From an uncultured Clostridia bacterium (GTDB lineage: Bacteria; Bacillota; Clostridia; Oscillospirales; Acutalibacteraceae): a stretch of 64,000 nt of DNA. Position 1 is the first letter of the stretch; each line of letters opens with the position of its first letter. The position numbers were made by a program, and so were the translations under genes. Shown here piece after piece: positions 34,365 to 43,031 of this stretch. Under the pieces are notes generated by a model that saw only the letters and a program-made list of their open reading frames with translations, was not told the origin of the DNA and searched no databases. The DNA is taken from NCBI GenBank assembly GCA_947585745.1, contig CANPXF010000008.1, forward strand, positions 1 to 64,000, read 5' to 3'.

Positions 34365-36734
34365 ATGGGTAATCTAATGGAAGAACTAAAACTTACTTCA
34401 CAGGCTCTCTATTGCGAGAAGCCCGAAAACCTAACCCCCGCTCAACTTCATAACGCTCTCGGTAAGGTTGTACAGACCGAAATCGCCGATAATTGGGCAA
34501 AGAGCAAGAAAAAACACGCAAGCGGAAGAAGAGCTTACTACTTTTCCGCGGAGTTCCTTATGGGACGTATGATGTACAACAACCTTTACTGCCTTGGAAT
34601 TTTAGATGAAACTAAGGCTATGTTAAAGAAAAAGGGTATTGACATCAACGTGTTTGAGGAAATTGACGACGCCGCTCTGGGCAACGGCGGTCTCGGACGA
34701 CTTGCGGCCTGCTATCTTGATTCAGCGGCTACACAGGAGGTTCCGCTCGACGGCTACGGAATCCGTTATAAATACGGACTGTTTAAACAGCTCATCGAAA
34801 ACGGCTATCAGGTAGAAACCGCTGACGACTGGCAGAGATTTGAGGACCCGTGGTGTATTCGCCGTGAGGACCAGGCGGTTGAGGTCGAATTTAAGGGTCA
34901 GACGGTTAAGGCTGTTCCCTACGATATGGCTGTTATCGGCTACGGCACAAAGAATATAAACACCCTGCGCCTTTGGCAGGCGGAGGCTGTCGAGGACTTT
35001 GACTTTAACGAGTTTAACAATACTCATTACGACAGCGCTGTTCAGGCGAAGAATGACGCGGAAAATATTTCTCGCGTGCTTTATCCTAACGACAACTCAT
35101 ATGAGGGCAAGGTTTTAAGATTTAAACAGCAGTATTTCTTCTGCTCGGCTTCCTTGCAGGATATTATGAGAAACTACAAGGAAAAGTACGGCGATGATTT
35201 CAGCCACTTTGCGAAGGATTACGCGTTCCAGCTTAACGATACCCACCCTGTATCGGCTATTCCCGAGCTTGTAAGACTTCTTATGAACGACGGTTTAAGC
35301 TTTGACGAGGCGTTTGAGATTGCCCGCAAGACCTGCTCTTATACCAACCACACGGTTTTGGGAGAGGCTCTTGAAAAATGGCACGCTGACCTTATGATGG
35401 ACGTTGTTCCCGAAATTTATCATATCATATGCCTTATCGCTAATAAGCTTCAGGAGGAGCTTACCGCTATGGGTGTAAGCGATGAAATGAAGGCAAGAAT
35501 GAGAATTGTAGATAACAATACCGTTCATATGGCAAGACTTGCTACCTATGTGTCAACATATGTAAACGGCGTTGCGCAGATTCATACCGAAATTCTTAAA
35601 GCCGACGTATTAAAGGATTGGTATCAGGTTTATCCCGAGCGTTTCCAGAACAAGACAAACGGCATTACTCAAAGAAGATGGCTCGGACTTTGCAATCCCG
35701 AACTTTCGGATTTTATTACCGAACGCGTAGGTGACGGCTGGCTTAAAGATTTAAGCAAACTTTCAAAGCTCAATAAGATGATGGACGATGACACGGTTAA
35801 GAAGTTCAACAAAATTAAGGCTAAGAAAAAGAAAGAGCTTGCGGCTTATATCAAGAAAATGGACGGCGTTGACGTTGATTCGACTATGGTATTTGACGTT
35901 CAGGTTAAGCGCCTCCACGAGTATAAAAGACAGCTTATCAACGCTTTCTCGATTATGATGATTTACTTTAAGCTTAAAAACGGCGAGCTTAAAAACTGGA
36001 ACCCGACCTGCTTTATTTTCGGCGCTAAGGCGGCTCCGGGATACGCGCGCGCAAAGGCTATTATTAAGTATATTAACGAGATTGCGAACCTCGTAAACAA
36101 CGACCCCGATACTAAGGATAAGCTTCAGGTTGTTTACTGCTCCAACTACAACGTAAGCTATGCGGAGAAGATTGTTACGGCGGCGGATATTTCCGAGCAG
36201 ACATCTCTTGCCGGTACAGAGGCGTCGGGTACGGGTAATATGAAGTTTATGATAAACGGAGCTGTTACCCTCGGCACCTGGGACGGCGCTAATATTGAGA
36301 TTGCCGAGCAGGCAGGCGTTGAGAACGAGTACATCTTCGGCGCAAGAGTTGAGGAGGTTGAGAGCATTAAGGATACTTATTCCTCACGCTCTATTTACAA
36401 CTCCGACCCCGAGATAAAGAGGGTTGTGGACACTCTTATCGACGGTACCGTAAGCGACGGCAACGCGCAGGGCGAGGGAAGCTTCTCGGAGCTTTACAAG
36501 GCTTTGCTTGACGGCGCATCATGGCACGCTCCCGACCACTATTTCGTACTCTATGATTTAAGAAACTATGTCGACGCTAAAATCAAGGCGAATTCCGATT
36601 ACTCTAAGAGAGTTGAATTCGGAAGAAAGTGCCTTATGAACGTAGCTAACTCGGGCAAATTCAGCTCCGACAGAGCTATCCTTGAATATGCTAAGGATTT
36701 GTGGCACGTAGACTACAGAGGCAAGAAAAAATAA
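34365..36734 (+). CDS. glgP: Glycogen/maltodextrin phosphorylase
   Basis: A 789-residue GT35 phosphorylase releasing glucose-1-phosphate from alpha-1,4-glucans. The N-terminal RRAYYFSAEFLMGRMMYNNL and LGNGGLGRLAACYLDS, the central QLNDTHPVSAIPEL and VFDVQVKRLHEYKRQLIN, and the PLP-lysine signature EASGTGNMKFMINGAVTLGTWDGANIE region are intact. The start at 34365 follows GGAGG; an earlier in-frame ATG at 34323 lies inside malQ. With malQ it would turn starch or glycogen oligomers into phosphorylated glucose. Confidence 0.95.
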   Translation: MGNLMEELKLTSQALYCEKPENLTPAQLHNALGKVVQTEIADNWAKSKKKHASGRRAYYFSAEFLMGRMMYNNLYCLGILDETKAMLKKKGIDINVFEEIDDAALGNGGLGRLAACYLDSAATQEVPLDGYGIRYKYGLFKQLIENGYQVETADDWQRFEDPWCIRREDQAVEVEFKGQTVKAVPYDMAVIGYGTKNINTLRLWQAEAVEDFDFNEFNNTHYDSAVQAKNDAENISRVLYPNDNSYEGKVLRFKQQYFFCSASLQDIMRNYKEKYGDDFSHFAKDYAFQLNDTHPVSAIPELVRLLMNDGLSFDEAFEIARKTCSYTNHTVLGEALEKWHADLMMDVVPEIYHIICLIANKLQEELTAMGVSDEMKARMRIVDNNTVHMARLATYVSTYVNGVAQIHTEILKADVLKDWYQVYPERFQNKTNGITQRRWLGLCNPELSDFITERVGDGWLKDLSKLSKLNKMMDDDTVKKFNKIKAKKKKELAAYIKKMDGVDVDSTMVFDVQVKRLHEYKRQLINAFSIMMIYFKLKNGELKNWNPTCFIFGAKAAPGYARAKAIIKYINEIANLVNNDPDTKDKLQVVYCSNYNVSYAEKIVTAADISEQTSLAGTEASGTGNMKFMINGAVTLGTWDGANIEIAEQAGVENEYIFGARVEEVESIKDTYSSRSIYNSDPEIKRVVDTLIDGTVSDGNAQGEGSFSELYKALLDGASWHAPDHYFVLYDLRNYVDAKIKANSDYSKRVEFGRKCLMNVANSGKFSSDRAILEYAKDLWHVDYRGKKK

Positions 36735-36750
36735 TACGGCATAAGCTTAA

Positions 36751-36782
36751 ACGGCGGTATCTTTTCGGATACCGCTGTTTTT
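36751..36782 (+). terminator. Terminator of malQ-glgP
   Basis: ACGGCGGTATC (36751-36761) and GATACCGCTGT (36768-36778) pair with one G-T wobble, followed by TTTTT. Confidence 0.9.
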
Positions 36783-36960
36783 ATGTTTATAAACCTATAT
36801 TTAGAAAAGAATATTTAGAGAATCTGTAATAATGGATTCTATAATAAATGTCGGGAGAACAAATAGAGTCTGCAAAAAGGAAAAACTCAAAAAAGGGATA
36901 TTGTGACAATCCTCTAAAGGGATATATTAACGCAAAAACAAAACAGTCGTAATAAAATTG

Positions 36961-36992
36961 GCGACGGCACAGCTTCATAGCTGTGCCGTCGC
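36961..36992 (-). terminator. Hairpin terminator downstream of the second XRE gene
   Basis: A perfect 13-bp GC-rich stem (GCGACGGCACAGC and complement) with loop TTCATA lies about 50 bases past the stop at 37040. The flanks are U-rich in both directions (TGTTGTTATTT on plus, CAATTTTATT on minus), so it may act bidirectionally. Confidence 0.75.
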
Positions 36993-37039
36993 TGTTGTTA
37001 TTTAACATTTTATTGAACCTGAATTTGATGTAAATATGA

Positions 37040-37387
37040 TTATAAGCAGGTTCTTTCAAACTCAATATTAAGTATAGCGGTTACAACTTTTTTACCGTGT
37101 GAATCCAGCGCCTTGTATTTATTAAGAAAGACTTCGGGACTTAAAATTTCGCTTTCGAGGGATTCGGAAAACTTATCGTTGCAGAGATCGGTTACGGTTA
37201 TTTTAAAATAGTCGGCAATTTTAATCAGATTATCAATAGAGATTCCTTTTTTACTTTTTAAGGAGTCGTTTAGGGTGGTAGGCGCAACTGAAATAATCTC
37301 GGCCATCTTCTTAACAGATATTCCGTTGCGTGATAATAGAAGTTTTACATTGTCAGAAGAAATCTGAGCATAATCAATGGTTTTCAC
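37040..37387 (-). CDS. XRE-family transcriptional regulator
   Basis: A 115-residue protein with an N-terminal helix-turn-helix (LLLSRNGISVKKMAEIISVAPTTLNDSLKSKKG, about residues 17-50). IDNLIKIADYFKITVTDLCND follows, as in single-domain Cro-like repressors, and the tail is helical. The C-terminal EIEF-like end (ILNIEFERT) resembles dimerising tails of phage-type regulators. It is divergent from the signalling/secretion locus and 555 bases away; a regulatory link is only suggested by position. Confidence 0.8.
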   Translation of the reverse strand: MKTIDYAQISSDNVKLLLSRNGISVKKMAEIISVAPTTLNDSLKSKKGISIDNLIKIADYFKITVTDLCNDKFSESLESEILSPEVFLNKYKALDSHGKKVVTAILNIEFERTCL

Positions 37388-37848
37388 TTTAATTCATCCT
37401 TCATAATGTTATTTTATCATTATACTAATTCTATGTCAAGAATTAGAGATAATCAAGGGTATATACCGGACAGCAAAAAGGTACTGCTATTTTTAAAAAG
37501 CTTTACTAAAAACATATCGGCTGATATAACTTGAATGTATAAATAAGGCGCGTTTTTAGCGTATTGTTTTTTTATATAAGTAAGCTTCCGCCGTTGATGT
37601 TATTATACACTATTTTAAATAGAATGTCTCATTTTGTTTTGTGATATTTATAGGCTTGATTATTATCTGAAAACGGAAAAATGACAGAAAGCTGAATAAA
37701 ACAGATAAAATAAAAGACGGGAGCCTTGAAAATTTTTAAAAGTAGTTTTTTTTGAAACTGAAAGCGCCAAATTATTGTATTTTTGGTTATAAAATGTGAA
37801 AAATATCCGTTTCAAACAAATTACGTTGATGTATTTATTTGTAGAACA
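37388..37848. other. AT-rich intergenic stretch
   Basis: No coding region, tRNA or stable GC-rich hairpin is visible. The stretch is rich in short A and T tracts. Its right end holds the promoter of the 69-residue gene. Confidence 0.5.
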
Positions 37849-37877
37849 TTGACAATTAACGAAAAATCGTGTAGAAT
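37849..37877 (+). promoter_or_regulatory. Consensus promoter at the head of the secretion/kinase locus
   Basis: A perfect TTGACA (37849-37854), a 17-base spacer and TAGAAT (37872-37877), 65 bases before the ATG at 37943. This is the strongest sigma-A match in the right half of the window. Confidence 0.8.
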
Positions 37878-37942
37878 ATTCTGGTAACAAACGAAAAAAC
37901 GTTTACATTTTTGTGAAAAATAAGTTTTACCGGGTGAATTTC

Positions 37943-38152
37943 ATGGACTGTATATTTCCTGTGATAAAAGAAGCTATTGACAGAGGACAGCTTTCTCCGA
38001 AATCTATAGCAAATATTCTGGAGATTGATGAAGAAAATGTGTTACTAAAACTTTGTGGCAGGGAAAGCTTCGATGTTAACGAGGCTATGACAATAAATAA
38101 GCGTTTTTTCCCCGAGGTTCCGTTTAAAAAGCTGTATACTCCTTTTTTATAA
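37943..38152 (+). CDS. Small helix-turn-helix-like protein
   Basis: A 69-residue helical protein. SPKSIANILEIDEENVLLKL has the spacing of a helix-turn-helix and SFDVNEAMTINKRFFPEVPFKKLYTPF resembles the last helices of XRE domains. The initiator is uncertain: ATG 37943 has only a weak GGGTG upstream, while GTG 37913 would add ten residues without a clear SD. It lies right after a consensus promoter and is the first gene in front of the FHA/kinase locus, so a regulatory role is possible but unproven. Confidence 0.55.
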   Translation: MDCIFPVIKEAIDRGQLSPKSIANILEIDEENVLLKLCGRESFDVNEAMTINKRFFPEVPFKKLYTPFL

Positions 38153-38273
38153 CCTGTCGTTTGTCGGATAAAAAGGGTGTCTGTCATTTTTTAATTACTT
38201 TTATGCGGTAAGTTGTAAAATTATCTTAACGTTTACGACTTGTGTAAATCATTAAATTATGCGAGTAATCGTG

Positions 38274-38279
38274 TATAAT
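38274..38279 (+). promoter_or_regulatory. Candidate -10 element upstream of the protease-FHA gene
   Basis: A consensus TATAAT lies 29 bases before the start at 38308. The matching -35 (ATTAAA at 38251) is poor, so an activator would be needed if this is a promoter. Confidence 0.35.
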
Positions 38280-38307
38280 AAAATAATTTCTTAGGAGGAA
38301 ATGAGAA

Positions 38308-39843
38308 ATGAAATTAAAAGTTTCAAAAAGTAAGAGAATAATAAGTCTGTTAACTGTTCTTTTTTTGATGGCAGGCATGGTATTCTCGAATGTTGCCCAG
38401 GTTTCCGCGGTAACAACCGCGAGCGACAAGGTAGACGCTGTCAAGGAAAGTATTCTGCAGGTTAGAATGCTTTATAAGCCTGATAAAAACGGTATCGGGG
38501 TTTATTTCAGCGGTACGAGTTTCTTAATTAATGATAACACTATAATTACTTGTGCCCATATATTTGACGGCAGTGACGATAAGAGCGAAGAATATCTGCG
38601 AGAAAAGTTCGGTCAAAACCACGTTTTTGATGAAAAAAATATTAAAACATACGAAGTAGTTGTTAACGGCGGACTTACAGTTCCTGCAACAATAAGAAAG
38701 ATTAATAAAAGCGCGGACTACGCTATTCTTACTCTTAATGAAACAGTAAAAAGACCTACTGTTACTTTAGGAAACAGCGGAGAAGTAAAGAGAACACAGA
38801 CAGTATATACTCTCGGTTTCCCGAGCAGTATTGCTAACCTTCAGGACAGTAAAACCTATTCAACAGATCAGGTCACAATCACAGACAGCACAATCGCAAA
38901 CCTGACCACTACAGGCGGAATTGATTATATAGAGCATAACGCAAAAATTTCCGAGGGTAACTCCGGCGGTCCCCTTGTGGATGAAAACGGAAGTGTAGTA
39001 GGTGTTAACCTTTATACCTTGGACGGTTACTTTATGTCAGCCGCTATCGACCAGATTAAAAGCGCGCTTGACGACCTTGATATCAAGTACGAGAACGTTT
39101 CCTCGGATACGAGCTCTGAAGAAGAGACAACCGTTGCAGACGATACTGATAACGATAAAGAGGCGGGAGCGGCTACTAAAGCAACTGAGACAGAGGAGAC
39201 CGAGCCTATTATAGAACCCGAATCAGGCTTTGATATGACAAAAATTATTATCATCGCCGCTATTGTTATTCTTCTTATCATTGTTGTAGTTGTTGTTATT
39301 CTTATTATTTTAAGCAGTAAGAAGAAGTCGTCAAAGACAGCAAATATTGCGCCAAACGGCCCTACAGTTTCGAACGGCGCCGTTAAATCTCAGTATATAC
39401 CTTCTCCGAATGCTAAGGAGGCTCGGCCTATGACTCCTCCTTATAACAAGCCTGCAGGCATTCCTACTGTTATGAGCAATGAGGGCGCTGCCGAAACAAG
39501 CGTTCTTAATGACGGCGCAGGCGAAACAACGGTTCTCGGAGCATCTGCAACAGGATTCAGCCTTATCAGAAAAAGAAACAATGAAAAAATCATTATCAAT
39601 AAGCCTGAATTCTTTATCGGTAAGGAAAGAAGACGTGTTGACTATTGTGTAAGCGACAATAATTCTATCAGCCGTCAGCACGCAAAGATTAAGGTTCGCG
39701 GCGGAAGATGCTATATTACAGACCTTAACTCAACAAACTGCACTTATGTAAACGGTACAAGGATTAGCCCGAATCAAGAAGTTATACTTTCAAAGGGTGA
39801 TTCAATTAAGATTTCAGATGAAGAATTTGAGTTTTTGGGTTAA
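38308..39843 (+). CDS. Membrane trypsin-like serine protease with cytosolic FHA domain
   Basis: A 511-residue protein. A signal peptide or anchor (about 10-34) precedes an S1-type protease with triad H84 (ITCAHIFDG), D137 (SADYAIL) and S219 (EGNSGGPLV). A Glu/Thr-rich linker, one membrane helix (about 312-335) and a Pro-rich cytosolic stretch follow. Two phospho-acceptor-like motifs, ETSVL (396-400) and ETTVL (406-410), precede an FHA domain (about 418-511; IGKERRR, SISRQHAKI, NSTNCTYVNG). It could link outside proteolysis to inside phospho-threonine signalling. AGGAGG precedes the ATG. The PP2C gene follows after 13 bases. Confidence 0.85.
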   Translation: MKLKVSKSKRIISLLTVLFLMAGMVFSNVAQVSAVTTASDKVDAVKESILQVRMLYKPDKNGIGVYFSGTSFLINDNTIITCAHIFDGSDDKSEEYLREKFGQNHVFDEKNIKTYEVVVNGGLTVPATIRKINKSADYAILTLNETVKRPTVTLGNSGEVKRTQTVYTLGFPSSIANLQDSKTYSTDQVTITDSTIANLTTTGGIDYIEHNAKISEGNSGGPLVDENGSVVGVNLYTLDGYFMSAAIDQIKSALDDLDIKYENVSSDTSSEEETTVADDTDNDKEAGAATKATETEETEPIIEPESGFDMTKIIIIAAIVILLIIVVVVVILIILSSKKKSSKTANIAPNGPTVSNGAVKSQYIPSPNAKEARPMTPPYNKPAGIPTVMSNEGAAETSVLNDGAGETTVLGASATGFSLIRKRNNEKIIINKPEFFIGKERRRVDYCVSDNNSISRQHAKIKVRGGRCYITDLNSTNCTYVNGTRISPNQEVILSKGDSIKISDEEFEFLG

Positions 39844-39856
39844 TTGAGGATAAATA

Positions 39857-40624
39857 ATGAATTTTTTAACAGCAGTACATACTGATATAGGTATAAAAAA
39901 GAGTACAAATCAGGATTCAGCGCTGATACTTGAAGCTCAGTCCGATATTGGAAATGTTCTTCTGACTGTTATTTGTGACGGAATGGGTGGCCTCGCTAAC
40001 GGCGAGGTCGCCAGCGCCGCAATTATAAGGGAATTTGAAAAATGGTTTAAAAATCAGCTTCCATATATAATTACGATACAAAATCCCAAGGACCGAATTT
40101 TCAGTTCGTGGGAAAAAATAGCGTTATCCTGTAACGATAAAATAGCTGATTACGGAAAAAGACAGGGAGTTGCTATGGGCTCAACGCTCATCGCCGCGTT
40201 GTTTTTAGGAGAGAGTTACTACATTATCAATATAGGGGACTCCAGGGTTTATTGCCTTACGGACAACGTGTACAGGCTCACAAAGGATCAGACGTTTGTA
40301 CAGAGAGAAATTGATATGGGACGAATGACTCCCGAAGAGGCGCGTGTCAGTCCGCAACGCAATGTGCTTTTGCAATGTATAGGAGCAAGCAACATAATAG
40401 AACCCGATTTTATTTCAGGTAAGCTCGAAAAAAATCAGGTATATATGTTGTGTTCTGACGGTTTTCGCCATATTATCTCGGACGCCGAAATCTACGAAAG
40501 GCTGAATCCGCAGATTCTTGTAGATGAAAAGGTGATGAAGGATAACGCGGTTTATCTTACGGAGCTTAATAAGTATAGAAAAGAGCTGGACAATATTACT
40601 GTTGCGCTTGTAAAAACAGTTTAA
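39857..40624 (+). CDS. PP2C-family Ser/Thr protein phosphatase
   Basis: A 255-residue soluble PPM phosphatase. The metal and phosphate motifs are in order: TDIGIKKSTNQDSA (motif 1), VICDGMGGLANGEVAS (motif 2), GSTLIAALF, INIGDSRVYCL, DGFRHIISDAEI and the final LDNITVALVK aspartate motif. It would reverse phosphorylation by the two kinases of the locus. It is 13 bases after the protease-FHA gene, with GAGGA upstream of its ATG. The next gene has its own structured leader. Confidence 0.92.
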   Translation: MNFLTAVHTDIGIKKSTNQDSALILEAQSDIGNVLLTVICDGMGGLANGEVASAAIIREFEKWFKNQLPYIITIQNPKDRIFSSWEKIALSCNDKIADYGKRQGVAMGSTLIAALFLGESYYIINIGDSRVYCLTDNVYRLTKDQTFVQREIDMGRMTPEEARVSPQRNVLLQCIGASNIIEPDFISGKLEKNQVYMLCSDGFRHIISDAEIYERLNPQILVDEKVMKDNAVYLTELNKYRKELDNITVALVKTV

Positions 40625-40704
40625 GTCGAGAGTTCTTCAATAATTTCTGTGATTTAGCGTCGGACTTATTGTTTTCGGCAATAACAGTCAAATATAGTTT
40701 TTTT

Positions 40705-40771
40705 GCGCATTATCCGCCCACGATAATATTGCGTAAAGTGTTTTATGTGGGCGGAAAGGATATAGAGTTCA
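40705..40771 (+). promoter_or_regulatory. Pseudoknot leader element, copy 3 (kinase)
   Basis: Hairpin GCGCATTATC (40705-40714) / GATAA-TAT-TGCGT (40722-40734) presents loop CGCCCAC (40715-40721). GTGGGCG (40747-40753) can pair with all seven loop bases and adjoins the SD GAAAGG (40754-40759), 12 bases before the kinase ATG. The lower stem differs from the other two copies yet still pairs, which supports a conserved RNA fold. Confidence 0.6.
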
Positions 40772-42463
40772 ATGCTTGAAATAGGTTCACTTGTAGACGG
40801 TAAATACAAAATATTACGCGTAGTTGGCAAGGGCGGAATGAGTGTTGTTTACCAAGCCGTAAATGAAAAGGCAAACAAAATCTGGGCTGTTAAAGAAGTA
40901 CGCAAGGACGGCATTCAAAATTTTGAGGTCGTTAAGCAGAATCTGATAGTTGAAACGGATTTGTTAAAACGGTTTAACCATCCTAATTTGCCCAGCATTA
41001 TTGACGTTATTGACGGTGACGGCACCTTTCTTATCGTTATGGATTATATCGAAGGAAACTCTCTGAGCAAGGCTTTGGAGAACAGCGGAGCCCAAAGCCA
41101 GGATGATGTTATTGAGTGGTCAAAACAGCTCTGTGATGTTTTGGGCTATCTTCATTCCCGTAAACCGCCTGTTATCTACAGAGATATGAAACCGGCAAAC
41201 GTAATGCTTAAGCCTGACGGTAATATCTCGCTTATTGATTTTGGTACAGCGCGTGAATTTAAGTCATCAAGCGTTGAGGACACAACCTGTCTCGGCACAC
41301 AGGGTTATGCGGCGCCTGAGCAGTACGGCGGACACGGGCAGACCGACGCCAGAACGGATATATATTGTCTCGGCGCTACAATGTATCATCTTGTTACAGG
41401 ACACAACCCGAGCACACCGCCGTATGAAATGTATCCTATCCGTCAGTGGAACCCGATGCTTTCATCGGGACTTGAAGAAATAATAATAAAATGTACTCAA
41501 CGGAATCCGGAGGACAGATACCAGTCCTGCGCCGAGCTTCTGTACGCGCTTGACCACTATCAGGACCTTGATATTGAGAATAAAAAGGTTCAGGCATTTA
41601 AGTGGAAAACCTTCCTTGTGTCGGTAATTCTCACCGTCATTATGTTTATTTCAACAATCGGATTTAGTATAGCCGGTTCCGCGATGTCCGCGTCAACCTA
41701 TGATTCCCTGATATTGCAGGGAGACAATTCGGGTACTCCGGAGCCGTACATAAGCGCAATCAAGGAGGTAGACCCGGGTAATATCACTGCGTATTCTAAA
41801 TTGTTAGATTTATATACCGCAGATAACTCCATAAGTCAAGAAGAATTTTCCACACTGCAGGAGCTGGAAACAGAGAACGAAAATCTCTTGCTTTCCGAAA
41901 ATAAAGAAGCATTTATAAACGATTATGTAATGAAACTGGCAAAGTACACATTCTTTGCGTATGAAGGCTCTCAAAGCGAGGCGTGGAGCCGCGCGGCAAA
42001 ATTATACAACAAGGCTGTTAATAATACCGAGAACAAAAACACAAAAGCCCGCGCAGAGCTTCTATACGAGCTTGCGACCGACTACCAGAGCAGAAATAAC
42101 AGAGATGTCGCGGGCGATAACAATATTGACAAAGATAAATTTTGGAACAGTATGCAAAAGCTTGCTGACGGAAGCTTAGCTGAAAAAGAAACATTAAATA
42201 TTACACTCAAATGCTATCAGTTTGTAGTTACGGATATATATAATAATAATACAGATTTTAAAAGAATCGGTATAACGGAAAGGGAACTTACCGAGTTGCT
42301 GAAAACTATTGAAAATACAGTAAATAAAATAGAGCTTTCGGATTCGTTCAAGATAAGTTCGGATACGGAGCTTCAGCATATGGCAGATAATATACTTAAT
42401 ACCATAAAAGAAGTTGAGACGCTCGGCTTTGATAACAAATCCGTTGAAAGGGCAGGTGAGTAA
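40772..42463 (+). CDS. Transmembrane Ser/Thr protein kinase
   Basis: A 563-residue Hanks-type kinase. The glycine loop GKGGMSVVY is at 19-27, the ATP lysine K41 (WAVKEV), the catalytic YRDMKPANVM with D138, and IDFG at 155-158. The activation segment CLGTQGYAAPEQYG and RTDIYCLGATMYHLVTG follow. After the kinase domain there is one membrane helix (about 277-302) and an extracytoplasmic helical region of about 260 residues. The kinase-membrane-helical layout recalls EssB, the T7SS pseudokinase, but here all catalytic residues are present. Its SD sits in a pseudoknot leader. The next gene starts one base after its stop. Confidence 0.9.
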   Translation: MLEIGSLVDGKYKILRVVGKGGMSVVYQAVNEKANKIWAVKEVRKDGIQNFEVVKQNLIVETDLLKRFNHPNLPSIIDVIDGDGTFLIVMDYIEGNSLSKALENSGAQSQDDVIEWSKQLCDVLGYLHSRKPPVIYRDMKPANVMLKPDGNISLIDFGTAREFKSSSVEDTTCLGTQGYAAPEQYGGHGQTDARTDIYCLGATMYHLVTGHNPSTPPYEMYPIRQWNPMLSSGLEEIIIKCTQRNPEDRYQSCAELLYALDHYQDLDIENKKVQAFKWKTFLVSVILTVIMFISTIGFSIAGSAMSASTYDSLILQGDNSGTPEPYISAIKEVDPGNITAYSKLLDLYTADNSISQEEFSTLQELETENENLLLSENKEAFINDYVMKLAKYTFFAYEGSQSEAWSRAAKLYNKAVNNTENKNTKARAELLYELATDYQSRNNRDVAGDNNIDKDKFWNSMQKLADGSLAEKETLNITLKCYQFVVTDIYNNNTDFKRIGITERELTELLKTIENTVNKIELSDSFKISSDTELQHMADNILNTIKEVETLGFDNKSVERAGE

Positions 42464-42464
42464 T

Positions 42465-42971
42465 ATGGATACTTCTATGATAGACATATTAAATACCTGT
42501 TTTATGGTTTCGCTTGCCTTTACGATTTTGTTTTTTATCATATCTGTCGTAATAGCTTTTGTTTTTGATATAAAAACCATATTCAGCATCAGAACAGGCA
42601 GGGCGCAGGCGAAAACTATAAACGAGATGAAAAAAGCCAATGTCAGCACAGGCCGTCTGCGAGTAGACGGAAAGACCGTAACCAGTAAGCTTTCTGATGA
42701 AGAAAAGGGCAAACCGAGGATTCCCGCGGTACTGCCGCCTCAGCCCGAGGCACAAACCTATGATGCAAAAACATCTGCAACTGATGTTCTTACTCCCGAA
42801 AAGGCTGTGGAAATGGATATGACTACAGGGAATATTCCGGCGTTTCCTGCCGAAACATCAGTACTCAGCAATACGGATGAAATCAACGACAGCTCGGATG
42901 TAGCTGTAAACGTCAATTTTAAAGTGATAAAGCAGATTGTTTTAATTCATACGGAAGTAACTATTGATTAA
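42465..42971 (+). CDS. Membrane protein with cytosolic ETSVL motif
   Basis: A 168-residue protein with one N-terminal membrane helix (about 12-36, FMVSLAFTILFFIISVVIAFVF), a basic patch and a disordered Pro/Thr-rich tail. The tail contains AETSVLSN at 129-136, matching the ETSVL/ETTVL motifs of the protease-FHA protein. The motif looks like the GarA-type phospho-threonine site that FHA domains read; that function is inference. The start at 42465 has AGGTG seven bases upstream and is coupled to the kinase stop. A hairpin (42977-43016) ending in TTTTTT follows and may reduce read-through. Confidence 0.65.
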   Translation: MDTSMIDILNTCFMVSLAFTILFFIISVVIAFVFDIKTIFSIRTGRAQAKTINEMKKANVSTGRLRVDGKTVTSKLSDEEKGKPRIPAVLPPQPEAQTYDAKTSATDVLTPEKAVEMDMTTGNIPAFPAETSVLSNTDEINDSSDVAVNVNFKVIKQIVLIHTEVTID

Positions 42972-42976
42972 TAACT

Positions 42977-43019
42977 CAACAACATAAGGTGAATTTGTTG
43001 TCGGCAAATTTATGTTTTT
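42977..43019 (+). terminator. Hairpin with T run between membrane-protein genes
   Basis: AACATA plus AATTTG pair with CAAATT plus TATGTT across a small bulge, and TTTTTT follows. It lies just before the GGAGG of the next gene, so it would be a partial terminator or attenuator inside the operon. Confidence 0.5.
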
Positions 43020-43031
43020 TGGAGGATAAAT

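Noticed and set aside
36787..37065. A 92-codon minus-strand open frame downstream of the XRE gene
   Set aside because: It runs through a strong terminator hairpin, overlaps the 3' end of the XRE gene in another frame and has no SD.
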